Source: Pseudobacteriovorax sp.
GTDB taxonomy: Bacteria; Bdellovibrionota_B; Oligoflexia; Oligoflexales; Oligoflexaceae
Assembly: GCA_013215145.1 (NCBI GenBank)
Contig: JABSRP010000015.1
Coordinates: 62,001 to 126,000, forward strand
Length of the DNA stretch: 64,000 bases
Direction: 5' to 3'
Part shown: positions 16,760 to 26,037 of the stretch, piece by piece
Numbering within the stretch: position 1 is the first letter of the stretch
Layout of the letters: each line of letters begins with the position of its first letter
Program-made: the position numbers and the translations under genes
Notes under the pieces: model-generated
Told to the model about the DNA's origin: nothing
What the model saw: the letters and a program-made list of their open reading frames with translations, nothing else
Databases searched by the model: none

Positions 16760-18340
16760 ATGGCGCAGGAAAAAATTAAAAAGACGAGCTTTTTCGCCCG
16801 TTTTCTGCAGTTCGTTGAATGGGCCGGTAACTTGCTCCCCCACCCAGTAGCATTATTTGGCATATTTTGTGTGGGGGTCGTATTGATTAGTTATCTAAGC
16901 TCATTGATCGACTTAACCGTCATCGATCCTAGGCCAGAGGGTGCTAAAGGACGAAATGCTGAAGGAGTTATCGTTGCCAAGAACCTGCTAAGCGCCGAGG
17001 GAATTCGGTGGATGATCCTTTCTTGCGTAAAAAATTTCACCGACTTTGCGCCTTTGGGTACCGTTTTGGTTGCGATGCTGGGGGTTGGTGTTGCTGAAGC
17101 CTCAGGATTTCTGACGACCACAATTCGATCGATAGTACTTAAAGCACCTCGAAAGTTCATAACACCAGTACTGGTGTTTACGGGAGTTTTGTCAAACGTG
17201 GCCTCGGAAATGGGCTATGTGGTGATGATACCCATGGGTGGATTTATATTTCTAGCTCTAGGCAGGCACCCCCTAGCGGGAATGGCAGCAGTATTTGCTG
17301 GTGTCTCTGGAGGGTACAGCTCAAATATTCTTATTTCTACCGTCGATCCTCTACTTGCGGGAATCACACAAGAAGCGGCTCGTCTCATAGATCCAGAATA
17401 CTTAGTTCATCCAGCGGTCAATCTCTATTTTATGTCTTCTAGTTGTGCCATTATCACCGGATTGGGTTGGTGGATCACAGAAAAAATCGTCGAACCCCGA
17501 CTAGGAACTTATGAATCAAATTTTGGTAGTATCGAACCAGGTGCTGAAAAAGAGTATCTAAGGGAGACAACCAGAGAAGAGCGCAAAGGACTACTCTTTG
17601 CCTTTTTGACTGTAATTGCACTAGCTGCTGTCGTAGCTGTATGCCTAATACCTGAAGATGGATTTCTTCGCGATCCCAAAACGGGCTCTATTATCCGTTC
17701 TGCATTTCTTCAAGGTATCGTGGCTTTTCTGTTTATTTTCTTTTTGGTTCCGTCGGTAGTTTACGGATATATCGTTGGGACATTTAAGTCTGCCGACGAT
17801 GTGATAGAGGGAATGAGCAAAGCTATGCGAGATCTTGGACTCTACATCGTCTTGGTATTTTTTGCGGCCCAGTTTATTGCGTACTTTAAGTGGACCAATT
17901 TAGGATTTATCACAGCAGTGAAAGGTGCAGAATTCCTACAGGGTATAGGACTCACTGGAATTGGTATCTTCGTGCCTTTTATCTTACTATGTGGATTGAT
18001 TAACCTCTCTTTAGGTTCGGCATCTGCCCAGTGGGCTGTTACCGCTCCAGTGTTTGTGCCAATGCTGATGCTGCTAGGGTACAGCCCCGAATTAATTCAG
18101 GCTGCCTATCGAATTGGAGATTCCACTACCAACATTATCACACCCATGATGTCATATTTTGGGCTGATATTAGCTTTTGCGCATAAATTCGATAAGCGGT
18201 TAGGTATTGGTACGATTATCAGTACCATGATCCCATACTCTATAGCTTTTCTTATCGGGTGGACGATTTGGTTCTACGTCTGGGTATTTTTATTGGGATT
18301 GCCTGTGGGCCCAGGTACTGTGTCTCTCCTACCAGGGTAG
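16760..18340 (+). CDS. AbgT-family transporter
   Basis: 526 residues with about 11-13 hydrophobic segments. NLLPHPVALFGIF near residue 24, NVASEMGYVVMIPMGG and the re-entrant GDSTTNIITPMMSYFG region near 450 are typical of the AbgT family. Members import p-aminobenzoyl-glutamate or export sulfonamide-type compounds in the inner membrane; which applies here cannot be read. GAGGT precedes the ATG. It stands alone with a terminator behind it. No abgA/abgB peptidase gene is nearby. Confidence 0.9.
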   Translation: MAQEKIKKTSFFARFLQFVEWAGNLLPHPVALFGIFCVGVVLISYLSSLIDLTVIDPRPEGAKGRNAEGVIVAKNLLSAEGIRWMILSCVKNFTDFAPLGTVLVAMLGVGVAEASGFLTTTIRSIVLKAPRKFITPVLVFTGVLSNVASEMGYVVMIPMGGFIFLALGRHPLAGMAAVFAGVSGGYSSNILISTVDPLLAGITQEAARLIDPEYLVHPAVNLYFMSSSCAIITGLGWWITEKIVEPRLGTYESNFGSIEPGAEKEYLRETTREERKGLLFAFLTVIALAAVVAVCLIPEDGFLRDPKTGSIIRSAFLQGIVAFLFIFFLVPSVVYGYIVGTFKSADDVIEGMSKAMRDLGLYIVLVFFAAQFIAYFKWTNLGFITAVKGAEFLQGIGLTGIGIFVPFILLCGLINLSLGSASAQWAVTAPVFVPMLMLLGYSPELIQAAYRIGDSTTNIITPMMSYFGLILAFAHKFDKRLGIGTIISTMIPYSIAFLIGWTIWFYVWVFLLGLPVGPGTVSLLPG

Positions 18341-18386
18341 CTCGCAATAAGAGCAATCACGAATCGCTTTTCCCATCCTCTTAGTT

Positions 18387-18420
18387 AAAAAACTGGCGCG
18401 GTAACAATCCAGTTTTTTTT
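18387..18420 (+). terminator. Intrinsic terminator after AbgT gene
   Basis: AAAAAACTGG and CCAGTTTTTT pair across a 12-base loop and end in a T-run. The stem is AT-rich at its base. Confidence 0.7.
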
Positions 18421-18506
18421 GATTTTTTTATGATTTCTAAGATTCTCTTGACTCCGTCCGATCACGAACCTGTTCCGTTTGGAAGTGAATTTGGAGGAAA
18501 TAAATC

Positions 18507-20102
18507 ATGGTATCTAAGAAATCCCTTTCGAAAAGGGTGAGAAAGGCACTGGCTGTGGCATCAGTTTGCAGTTTGGTGGCCTGTGGTTCGAGCGACGATG
18601 ACGCGGCAACAACGACGACTGAAGGAGGAGGGTCTGCAGCACCTGATCCTGAAGAGCTTCTGACGGAAAACCCCCTTTCCGCTGCCTACCCATCGACCTT
18701 GGCTCTGTCTGTATTCCCTCAAACCGCGGCGTCGACAGCCCTTGGTTTGCAAGAGGAAGAAACGACTGACAAGTCAGCAGATGAAAAAAAGCTGCCCGAA
18801 GAAAAAGCTGCGGAGCGACGCGAGGTTCTTCAGGGTGGAGCGGATGCTGATTGCTTCCCGACTAAGATATTTTCTGACCGTAAAGCCGAATCTGTGACCT
18901 GTTATGAGTTCGACAACGATATGAACCCGTTCAACAACGGACCAGCAGGTTCTGGCGGTACCGCAGATGGTAAGCACACTGATGGTGAAGCCTGCTTGGT
19001 GGCGTTTGCTAGGCAGGAAGTCCTCGATGCGACTCAGTATATCGATCGAGCACTGGACTCCGTTGCAGGTATGCTTTGTGCTGTAAAGCAAGCAGGTGGA
19101 GACACAGAACTACCAGCAGCAGGTGCGGAAAAAGACTACTTGACTGATCTTGCTGACAAGGCAACTGGGATTCAGTTTACCACAGCAAAAATGAAAAACC
19201 TGGACGAAGGCATTTACCGAACACACTTAGCATTTACAACGCCGGCCGGTGGAGTCGATATGGTTCTTGTTTACCAGGCAGGCGCAACGGATGGCGAGAG
19301 TAGCGGTATTATCAGTTACAAGCGAACGCGATCACAAACCGGTGGCGCTCCAAGCGCACCAAAGTTACAATCTGACCCCAACAATACACAGAACATGATT
19401 AACTACGTGTCCGTGCAGTTTGAGCAAGTCATCGATGATAGCGGAAGTTTGCGTAATCGCTCAGAGGTTAGGATTGCCAGTATCGAAAAGACACTTGATG
19501 GGCTCAATGATAACGGCACCGTCAATTACGATATCATTCCCGACGGAGCAGAAAACGATACCTCGAATCAGTTTAAATTTGTTCAGTTCGATATCGACTC
19601 AGAAACAGCTGAAGGAAACATTAGCTACTGGCGGAATCCAGGTGGTCGCTTGAACGAACCTGCTCGCGGTTTTGTCTTTAACATCGCTCAAGATGAAACC
19701 ACAGGTGTACTTTCTGGTTGTGGTTCTTCTGGTGCCGCATCTGTGAGTATTCGCGATACGATGGGAACCGGTGGTGCCGGTGTGAGTGCTCTGACTCCAA
19801 CTCGCCATTGGCATCCATTTGGTGGTCAGAATACCGATCCTAACAAAGACGATCGCTATAACGGTAGTGGTGAAGGTCCTTCGATTACCATTCAGTGCTT
19901 CGCACAAAACGAAACATCGGGGGTCTACGAAATCGATTATGCAGCAACGAAAGCTATCAGCGATACGACGGTTGAAGCAGAGATCGATACCCACGGATAC
20001 GACGTGGTACCTCAAGCTGAAGGTAATACACGCATAAAGCCACCCCTTCCGCCAAAAGATGCGCCAGAGGGTGACTTTAAGCCTGAGGAAGCCGCTTCTT
20101 AA
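18507..20102 (+). CDS. Large lipoprotein of unknown function
   Basis: 531 residues, start supported by TTGGAGGAAATAAATC. The long basic n-region and lipobox LVACG (Cys26) are followed by a low-complexity Ser/Asp/Thr/Gly linker, as in surface or periplasmic lipoproteins. The mature part is acidic and has about six cysteines in the folded section that could pair. No known domain is recognised. It is flanked by terminators, so it is its own transcript. A second, much smaller lipoprotein with a similar CGSSDD start follows, so the two may be functionally related. Confidence 0.7.
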   Translation: MVSKKSLSKRVRKALAVASVCSLVACGSSDDDAATTTTEGGGSAAPDPEELLTENPLSAAYPSTLALSVFPQTAASTALGLQEEETTDKSADEKKLPEEKAAERREVLQGGADADCFPTKIFSDRKAESVTCYEFDNDMNPFNNGPAGSGGTADGKHTDGEACLVAFARQEVLDATQYIDRALDSVAGMLCAVKQAGGDTELPAAGAEKDYLTDLADKATGIQFTTAKMKNLDEGIYRTHLAFTTPAGGVDMVLVYQAGATDGESSGIISYKRTRSQTGGAPSAPKLQSDPNNTQNMINYVSVQFEQVIDDSGSLRNRSEVRIASIEKTLDGLNDNGTVNYDIIPDGAENDTSNQFKFVQFDIDSETAEGNISYWRNPGGRLNEPARGFVFNIAQDETTGVLSGCGSSGAASVSIRDTMGTGGAGVSALTPTRHWHPFGGQNTDPNKDDRYNGSGEGPSITIQCFAQNETSGVYEIDYAATKAISDTTVEAEIDTHGYDVVPQAEGNTRIKPPLPPKDAPEGDFKPEEAAS

Positions 20103-20126
20103 AACCTCCCAATTTACTGATGATAG

Positions 20127-20155
20127 CCGCCTCCCCTCGGAGGCGGTTTTTGTTT
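20127..20155 (+). terminator. Intrinsic terminator
   Basis: CCGCCTCC and GGAGGCGG form a perfect 8-bp GC stem around CCTC, followed by a T-run. Confidence 0.9.
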
Positions 20156-20272
20156 TTGGTCTTGTTGGTTGTTTAACGAAAAACCGGTTTCATAAATTAT
20201 CCTAATGTGCTATGACTCGATAGTATAGGTGCTCGATAAGAGCTTTATAAACCTAATATTATTGAGGAAATA

Positions 20273-20719
20273 ATGGTTAGATCACTAATTGTTGGCCTAC
20301 TTCTGACTTTGACAGCCTGTGGATCAAGTGACGATAGCGTGTTCGTTGCCACTGAGTTTGAATCAAAAATATCTGGAACAATTACCTTTTTTGACGATGG
20401 GGAAGATTCCATCATTCAAGTGCAAGACGTTTTAGAGCCGAGCGAATCTGATACCGATATTCGTTGCTCAATTGGGATGGATCAGAGGATTTTGCCTTAT
20501 TCTTACAACGATGATACCGATCAGTTAACTCTGTTGTCAGAGGTCTTGACCCGTGTGAGTACTCCCGATACAACACCTCAAGTTGATGGTGTTTTAGAGC
20601 AAGTTTTTGGCGTTTGGGCATTTGATCCCACTCCAACTTCAGATGAGCTAACCTCATTCATCACGGTGGAAATTGAAGAAGATCTGCTGACTTATGTAAA
20701 CACCTGTAGGAGCACCTAA
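20273..20719 (+). CDS. Small lipoprotein, 148 aa
   Basis: Start ATG 20273 with TTGAGGAA upstream. The signal peptide ends in lipobox LTAC (Cys16), then GSSDD, the same start of the mature part as the large lipoprotein upstream. The remainder is acidic and likely beta-rich, with two further cysteines (in IRCSIG and NTCRS) that could form a disulfide. No family recognised. The intergenic repeat at 20808-20955 follows. Confidence 0.65.
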   Translation: MVRSLIVGLLLTLTACGSSDDSVFVATEFESKISGTITFFDDGEDSIIQVQDVLEPSESDTDIRCSIGMDQRILPYSYNDDTDQLTLLSEVLTRVSTPDTTPQVDGVLEQVFGVWAFDPTPTSDELTSFITVEIEEDLLTYVNTCRST

Positions 20720-20807
20720 TTTTGTTCAGTAAAAAAGCTCTGCTGAAGCGTATTATTATGGCATTCTGGTTGGTTATAGCTTTAGTAGGGATTTTCAAAA
20801 GCTTCTG

Positions 20808-20955
20808 AGAGATGCTCTCTTAGACGCGATATCTGCGTTCCTTCGTCAGAAAAGCTTCCTCACTTACCTTTGTAAGCTGCGGAGCTTGTCATCCTCGCGC
20901 CTTGATCTCGCGCCAAAGAGAGCATCTCTGGGCACTGCGTTCGTTCGTCAGAAAA
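20808..20955. repeat. Intergenic inverted/direct repeat element
   Basis: AGAGATGCTCTCTT (20808-20821) and AAGAGAGCATCTCT (20916-20929) are a perfect 14-bp inverted pair, extended inward by matching CGCGA/TCGCG. A 21-bp direct repeat CTGCGTTC/GTTCGTCAGAAAA-type occurs at 20833-20853 and 20935-20955 with one mismatch. The right end runs into the last codons of the CPBP gene. This looks like a small non-autonomous repeat or a long hairpin; no second copy was seen in the window. Confidence 0.6.
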
Positions 20956-21961
20956 CGATTTTTAGAGGTGGTAGCCATATCGGTTCGGTCTTTTTTCTAA
21001 TCCCGTACTGAATGCTGAGGGCAAAGACATCCCACCAAGCGTGAATAAATACTGCTTCCCGCATACTCCAATTATTTCTTTCCGTAAGCCAGCCGAAATA
21101 ATAACCAAGAGTTAGTTGGACTATCGGAACGCTTGTTTGACCCAAGTGAGCGGCAGCAAAAAGGACTGATTGGCTGACGTTACCCCAAAATACGGAACCG
21201 GTATGTTCGGTAAAATAGGGAAACAACCAACCTCGGAACAACGCCTCTTCATTGGTGCCAGCATTGAAAGAAATTACTGCGGTATTGACAGCATCAGTGG
21301 TGGTGTAAGGGTCTTTTTCGAAATCATCGCCTGGGTTCTGTAGGGCTCCGGCTGCTATGCCTGCAATGATTAGTAGGGGAATAGATGTTGTTGGTTCTTT
21401 AAGCAAGGTAAAGTCAAAAGGTGCTAGGAGAATATCACCAATGGAGTCAGCTTCGCTATTATCGGGGAGAAACTCGTACTCACCTAGGTGCCGACGCGTA
21501 TCTACTGAGGTACGAAAGGAGTGATATGCGCTAAATCCACCTGCAACTGTGTAAAACTGTGATGCGATGGACCTCTCTTGATAGATGGGTTTAAGGTTTT
21601 CGTAATTTTCTTTTTCATCGTCAGTAGCAGTCAAATATCGTTCTGATTTTTCAAACTTTTCAACATTATCAGCAGCTATACTCGACCACTGAATGGCCCC
21701 TATAGCAAGTGCGGAGTAGCCGATTCCGTAAGCGTTTTGACCGGCTGCATGTTGGTCGAAGCCGGGTAAAAAGAAGGATAGCAATGGCCTCCAACCGTCG
21801 CCTCGATTCTTTTTGGGACCAGTTTTGGGGGTGAAAAGCTCCTTTGTGCTTGAATTTTCGACCTCCAAGGGACCGGTATTGTCTTTCGTGTCGCCTAGAA
21901 GTTTAGGTGTGTATAGTAGGCAAATACAGATGGAAAAACCGGCAACTTTTGATGCTCTCAT
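20948..21961 (-). CDS. CPBP (CAAX/Abi) family intramembrane metalloprotease, exported N-terminus
   Basis: 337 residues. An N-terminal signal or anchor (MRASKVAGFSICICLLY) is followed by about 50 polar residues, then several membrane segments. The CPBP motifs are NEEALFRG (Glu-Glu-x3-Arg), FAAAHLG and HAWWD, giving the metal-binding glutamates and histidines. Relatives are prenyl-protein endopeptidases or self-immunity proteins; the substrate here is unknown. The last few codons lie inside the repeat element at 20808-20955, so the C-terminus may have been altered by it. Confidence 0.85.
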   Translation of the reverse strand: MRASKVAGFSICICLLYTPKLLGDTKDNTGPLEVENSSTKELFTPKTGPKKNRGDGWRPLLSFFLPGFDQHAAGQNAYGIGYSALAIGAIQWSSIAADNVEKFEKSERYLTATDDEKENYENLKPIYQERSIASQFYTVAGGFSAYHSFRTSVDTRRHLGEYEFLPDNSEADSIGDILLAPFDFTLLKEPTTSIPLLIIAGIAAGALQNPGDDFEKDPYTTTDAVNTAVISFNAGTNEEALFRGWLFPYFTEHTGSVFWGNVSQSVLFAAAHLGQTSVPIVQLTLGYYFGWLTERNNWSMREAVFIHAWWDVFALSIQYGIRKKTEPIWLPPLKIVF

Positions 21962-22006
21962 TTAGAACTACCCCAATATTCAAAAAACCGACATGAACCT
22001 CAACAT

Positions 22007-22930
22007 CTAAGGATAACCTATTAGCATCCAGAAGGGGACGGTTATTAAGCCAATGGCTTGGGTGGCTAATACTAGCCCTCCCGCAATTCTAACATCACCT
22101 TGGTATACAGAGCATAGCACCACAGAGGCAATGGCGGCCGGCATGGTTGCCACCAAGAGCATAACCTGCCGCACCTCATTGGGATCCGTTAGGAGGTAAA
22201 TAGGGAAAAAGCTGAGAATCGGAACGATGATAAGTCGAATAAGAATAATGGCCCAATGAGGTCCGCCAAACCTACTAATCATTGGAGTAGTGCCAAGATA
22301 ATGTCCCAATAGAAAGAATGATACAGGTATGGCCGCCTTACCAAGTGCCCCCATCTGGTCTTCTGCAGCCTTCACTAAATGAGGGGTGGGAATTTCAAAG
22401 ACGATGAAAGCCAAGGAAACTAAGGCGACGACAATCGGAGGGTTGATCAGTTGCCGACCGAAAATTCTACCCCGTCTGATCATCGGAATCGCAGCCCCCC
22501 AAAGCGCCAATTCCGCTCCAATACTAGCCAGGATTAAGGCTGCCTGGGTCTTTTCGCTATAGAAAACCGCAGCAATCGCTACCGGTAAGAATATGTAATT
22601 AGGGACTGTAGCTAAGAATCCCAAGGTTTGCTGTGTCCGTGGATGTTGGTGAATATAGGCCTTAAGAATGACTCTGCCGGCAAGATATCCTATTAAAAAA
22701 ATAATCGGAGGGATCAAGATTAACTTCCATGATGTGAGAAATCTTTCCTTAGTAAAATTTTCTGTCAATCTGAGAAAAATGAGCGAGGGGTAACAGACCC
22801 AAATCAGAAGCCGCGACAAAAACAAGGCCAATTGCTTACTGGAGAATTGGAACCGGCTTAAAAAGTAGCCCAATAGGGTAATTAATAGGAGGCTCAAAGG
22901 TCCGGAATAAGGCAAAGTGGTTTCGAGCAA
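22007..22930 (-). CDS. AEC-family (auxin efflux carrier-like) transporter
   Basis: 307 residues from TTG 22930, about 10 membrane segments in two five-helix bundles. The N-terminal GYFLSR, YPSLIF and LATVPNYIFLPVA blocks and the C-terminal TMPAAIASVVL fit the AEC/BART superfamily. Inner-membrane carrier, substrate unknown (relatives move malate, malonate or auxin). It is 45 bp upstream of the CPBP gene on the same strand and divergent from hemH, so the two may be co-transcribed. Confidence 0.85.
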   Translation of the reverse strand: MLETTLPYSGPLSLLLITLLGYFLSRFQFSSKQLALFLSRLLIWVCYPSLIFLRLTENFTKERFLTSWKLILIPPIIFLIGYLAGRVILKAYIHQHPRTQQTLGFLATVPNYIFLPVAIAAVFYSEKTQAALILASIGAELALWGAAIPMIRRGRIFGRQLINPPIVVALVSLAFIVFEIPTPHLVKAAEDQMGALGKAAIPVSFFLLGHYLGTTPMISRFGGPHWAIILIRLIIVPILSFFPIYLLTDPNEVRQVMLLVATMPAAIASVVLCSVYQGDVRIAGGLVLATQAIGLITVPFWMLIGYP

Positions 22931-23029
22931 GATATTCCCGGGGGTTGTTAGAGATGATGTGCAACGTTATCATAGTTTCCCCTGCTAAGAAACAGGTGTA
23001 AAACACTTTCGAACAAAAAAGGATCCAAA

Positions 23030-24046
23030 ATGCCGCCGAAACAAACTGTCATTCTAGTAAACCTTGGGACTCCAGACGCACCTGACGTGCCTTCGGTAAG
23101 AAGGTATCTTAAGGAGTTCCTCATGGACCCCCGCATCATTGATCTACCTTTCCTTTTTCGCTGGCTTTTGGTGCACGGTATCATACTTCCGCTTCGTCCG
23201 AAGAAGTCTGCTAAGGCATACAACAAGGTTTGGACCAATGAGGGGAGCCCTCTCATGGTGAACGGAGAAAAGTTGAGGGATGGGGTCAAAGCTAAGTTGG
23301 GAGATCGAGCAGAAGTTTTTTTAGCCATGCGATATGGAAATCCAAGTATCAAAAGTGTCATAAAAAAAACACTCGATACGGGTTCGGGAAACATCGTTAT
23401 CGTACCTCTCTACCCCCAGTACGCGGCTGCCACGACAGGTTCCACAGTAGAGAAAGTATTTGCTGAGCTGAAACAATACTGGAATGTTCCGCCCGTACAG
23501 ATCGTTCCCGATTTCTACGAAGACCGTCGGTTCATCGAACCTGCTGCTGCGATTGCCAAACCACTCATCGATTCGTTTAAAGCAGACCACATCCTGTTTT
23601 CCTATCACGGCCTGCCTGAAAGTCACCTTCGTAAGACATCAGAGGTCTGCCTCGGTAAAACCTGCTGCGAAACGATCAATAGTAAAAACCGTTATTGCTA
23701 CCGAGCCCAATGCGTTGCCACAACAAAGGCATTGGTTAAAGAACTGAACTTAGACGACAATGGTTGGAGCATGGCCTTCCAATCGCGACTTGGAAAGGCG
23801 GAATGGGTAAAACCATACACGACTGATCTTATTGAAGATTTAGCCGCTAAGGGTAAAAAAAGATTAGCTGTTCTATGCCCTGCGTTCGTGTCTGATTGCC
23901 TGGAGACCATCGAGGAAATTGGTATGGAGGCCAAGGACGATTTTGTGGCAGCTGGTGGTGAAGATCTACTACTGATTCCTTGTGTAAATGCCGATGAGCG
24001 TTGGGTTAGAGGCACGACCGAGCTCGTATCGGATTATCTGGATTAA
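23030..24046 (+). CDS. hemH: Ferrochelatase with internal Cys-rich insertion
   Basis: 338 residues. LVNLGTPDAP at the start, the catalytic His in FSYHGLPE (His193) and CPAFVSDCLET with the conserved Glu near 296 identify it. It inserts Fe2+ into protoporphyrin (or coproporphyrin) to make haem. After the catalytic His there are five cysteines (Cys207, 212, 213, 223, 228), the pattern of the internal [2Fe-2S] cluster class first described for Bdellovibrio bacteriovorus. AAGGAT precedes ATG. Followed at 20 bp by a TIGR01777-type gene. Confidence 0.95.
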   Translation: MPPKQTVILVNLGTPDAPDVPSVRRYLKEFLMDPRIIDLPFLFRWLLVHGIILPLRPKKSAKAYNKVWTNEGSPLMVNGEKLRDGVKAKLGDRAEVFLAMRYGNPSIKSVIKKTLDTGSGNIVIVPLYPQYAAATTGSTVEKVFAELKQYWNVPPVQIVPDFYEDRRFIEPAAAIAKPLIDSFKADHILFSYHGLPESHLRKTSEVCLGKTCCETINSKNRYCYRAQCVATTKALVKELNLDDNGWSMAFQSRLGKAEWVKPYTTDLIEDLAAKGKKRLAVLCPAFVSDCLETIEEIGMEAKDDFVAAGGEDLLLIPCVNADERWVRGTTELVSDYLD

Positions 24047-24065
24047 CCTTTGTAAGGGGATTAAA

Positions 24066-25454
24066 GTGCGAATCATTGTTACGGGTGCAACAGGTTTTAT
24101 CGGGCGAAAACTAGTCCATCAATTGTTTGGTGACGGTCACGATATCACAGTTGTGTGTCGTAACACAGCCAAGGCGAAGCGAAGTATCGATCTTCCGTTG
24201 GACTACGTGGAGTGGAAGAATCCAAGTTCTGAGCTGCGACTGCCCGATACCGAATTTGATGGGCTCATCAACTTGGCAGGCGAAAATATTGGTGGCGGAC
24301 GATGGACCGAAGAGGTCAAGAAAAAGCTAGTTGAATCCAGAGTCGATTTTGGAAGAGCATTGATTCAAACAGTCCAGAGTCACCAAACGTCGCAGCTAAA
24401 ATTTGCTATTAGTGCATCTGCTGTTGGAATCTACACCACCGATCCTTCTGTCGCCCACGACGAAGAAGGGGCTCAGGCTAAAGGGTTTCTTGCTGATCTT
24501 GTGCGCGATTGGGAGAGGGTATGGACGGACGAATGCAAGGCAGATCGCTTAGTTCAACTGCGCATCGGTGTGGTCCTAGGTCGCGATGGTGGCGTTCTCG
24601 ATAAACTCAAACCTGTCTTTCAATGGGGACTTGGTGGCGTTGTGGGGAGGGGAGACCAGCCTTTCAGTTGGATTCACGTCGATGATTTAGTCAGAATTAT
24701 TGAGACATCCGTCACAAACGAGGCTTATTCTGGAGTCATTAATTGTGTGGCTCCAAACCCTGAAACAAATCGTTCATTAACAGAGCTTTTGGCCAAGGCA
24801 CTAGGGCGTCCGGCAATCTTTCCGGTTCCCTCTATTGCGTTGAAACTTATGTTTGGCGAAATGAGCCAATTGGTTCTTGAGGGACAAAATGTGATTCCGA
24901 CAAGGTTGGAAGAACTAGGCTTTTCCTTTGATTACCCTAGAATCAGTCTAGCTTTGGATCAGCTTTTTGGTAAAAAAAAGATTGGCCCTAATGGTGAAGT
25001 GATGGCATGCGAGTCCTTCGAAGCCGATCAGTTCATCGATAAACCATTGGAAAAAGTCTTTGATTTCTTCTCAGACCCCTACAATCTGGAGAAAATAACG
25101 CCGCCACTTCTTAAGTTTAAAATTGAAACTATCTCCCATGAGAAGGTTACCGAAGGAACGCTGATTACCTACAGGTTACGAATTCATGGCATACCGATAA
25201 AATGGAAAACTCTGATTGCTGATTGGAAAGAAAATAGTCATTTTGTTGATCTTCAGTTGAAGGGACCATACAAAATTTGGCATCATACCCATACCTTTAA
25301 AAAAATACCTAAGGGTACGATGATGCACGACTGCGTGTATTACCAGATACCCTTTGGAGCTCTGGGTAACCAGGTACTTGGACCCTTTATCCGGAAGGAT
25401 ATCCATTCAATTTTCTCGTTTCGCCGGGAGGTCATAGCTGATCTTTTAGACTAG
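24066..25454 (+). CDS. TIGR01777 NAD-dependent epimerase fused to SRPBCC domain
   Basis: 462 residues from GTG 24066 (an upstream in-frame ATG lies inside hemH). Residues 1-300 are a Rossmann epimerase-like domain with IVTGATGFIGRKLV, NLAGENIGGGRW, SASAVGIY and RIGVVLG, as in E. coli YfcH. Residues about 315-460 form a SRPBCC/START-like ligand pocket (DKPLEKVFDFFSDPYNLEKITP). The fusion occurs in several lineages; the substrate is unknown. It lies directly after hemH and is probably co-transcribed. Confidence 0.88.
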   Translation: MRIIVTGATGFIGRKLVHQLFGDGHDITVVCRNTAKAKRSIDLPLDYVEWKNPSSELRLPDTEFDGLINLAGENIGGGRWTEEVKKKLVESRVDFGRALIQTVQSHQTSQLKFAISASAVGIYTTDPSVAHDEEGAQAKGFLADLVRDWERVWTDECKADRLVQLRIGVVLGRDGGVLDKLKPVFQWGLGGVVGRGDQPFSWIHVDDLVRIIETSVTNEAYSGVINCVAPNPETNRSLTELLAKALGRPAIFPVPSIALKLMFGEMSQLVLEGQNVIPTRLEELGFSFDYPRISLALDQLFGKKKIGPNGEVMACESFEADQFIDKPLEKVFDFFSDPYNLEKITPPLLKFKIETISHEKVTEGTLITYRLRIHGIPIKWKTLIADWKENSHFVDLQLKGPYKIWHHTHTFKKIPKGTMMHDCVYYQIPFGALGNQVLGPFIRKDIHSIFSFRREVIADLLD

Positions 25455-25456
25455 CC

Positions 25457-25474
25457 ACCTTCTGGGTAGAAGGT
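25457..25474 (+). promoter_or_regulatory. Hairpin over the ribosome-binding site of the next gene
   Basis: ACCTTC-TGGGTA-GAAGGT forms a 6-bp stem just after the TIGR01777 stop. The right arm is the only SD-like sequence (AAGGT) before ATG 25483, so folding would hide it. Confidence 0.35.
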
Positions 25475-25482
25475 AATAGTTT

Positions 25483-26037
25483 ATGGCTCTAAGTCGCGAT
25501 TGGCGAGCAGAATCGGTGAATCGAGGGGTTAAGCTCCTCATCTACTTCACTCCGATTTTTCTCGCATCACTGTTCGCCCAATCCAAAACGATTTCACCAC
25601 TTACGACAAAAGATAGGCAGATTAAATCCAACAGCAGCGTCATTAAAATTAATCATATAAGGCAAACCACCCCAGGCAGTGTTCATCTAAAAATCTCGGC
25701 TGATCAGCTAGAGAAAAAGTCGATAGTAGGTGAATTGCAATTAGTTAGCGAATCCAAACGAATTAAAAAACGATTTAAGACTAGGGTAGGTCGCCTATTT
25801 CGGGTTAATACCAAAGACATTCCTAAAGAAAACCTTTTGGGTATGAGAGTACGTCTCACAAAAGCGAGCATCAAAAGCTTTAAAGATCGGCAGTGGGTTT
25901 TGACAATCATGGGGAATCAACCTTTAAGACCATTTTCTGTTTTTGATATGATTGCTTTGCTATTTATCCCTAGTCTAGTTTTGGTTATTTTTGGTCTGGT
26001 GATGTTGGTCGTGCCCCGATTACTCAAGGCTACATGA
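25483..26037 (+). CDS. Membrane-anchored protein of unknown function, 184 aa
   Basis: An N-terminal hydrophobic segment (LLIYFTPIFLASLFA) acts as signal or anchor, the middle (about 35-145) is basic and beta-rich, and a C-terminal membrane helix (LLFIPSLVLVIFGLVMLVV) ends in a short tail. It therefore spans the inner membrane with a probable periplasmic middle domain. No family recognised. Its 3' end overlaps the convergent lipoprotein gene by 18 bp. Confidence 0.6.
   Translation: MALSRDWRAESVNRGVKLLIYFTPIFLASLFAQSKTISPLTTKDRQIKSNSSVIKINHIRQTTPGSVHLKISADQLEKKSIVGELQLVSESKRIKKRFKTRVGRLFRVNTKDIPKENLLGMRVRLTKASIKSFKDRQWVLTIMGNQPLRPFSVFDMIALLFIPSLVLVIFGLVMLVVPRLLKAT

Noticed and set aside
20948-21961. 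CPBP protease as abortive-infection defence gene
   Set aside because: No phage-defence neighbours; CPBP proteases have many other roles.
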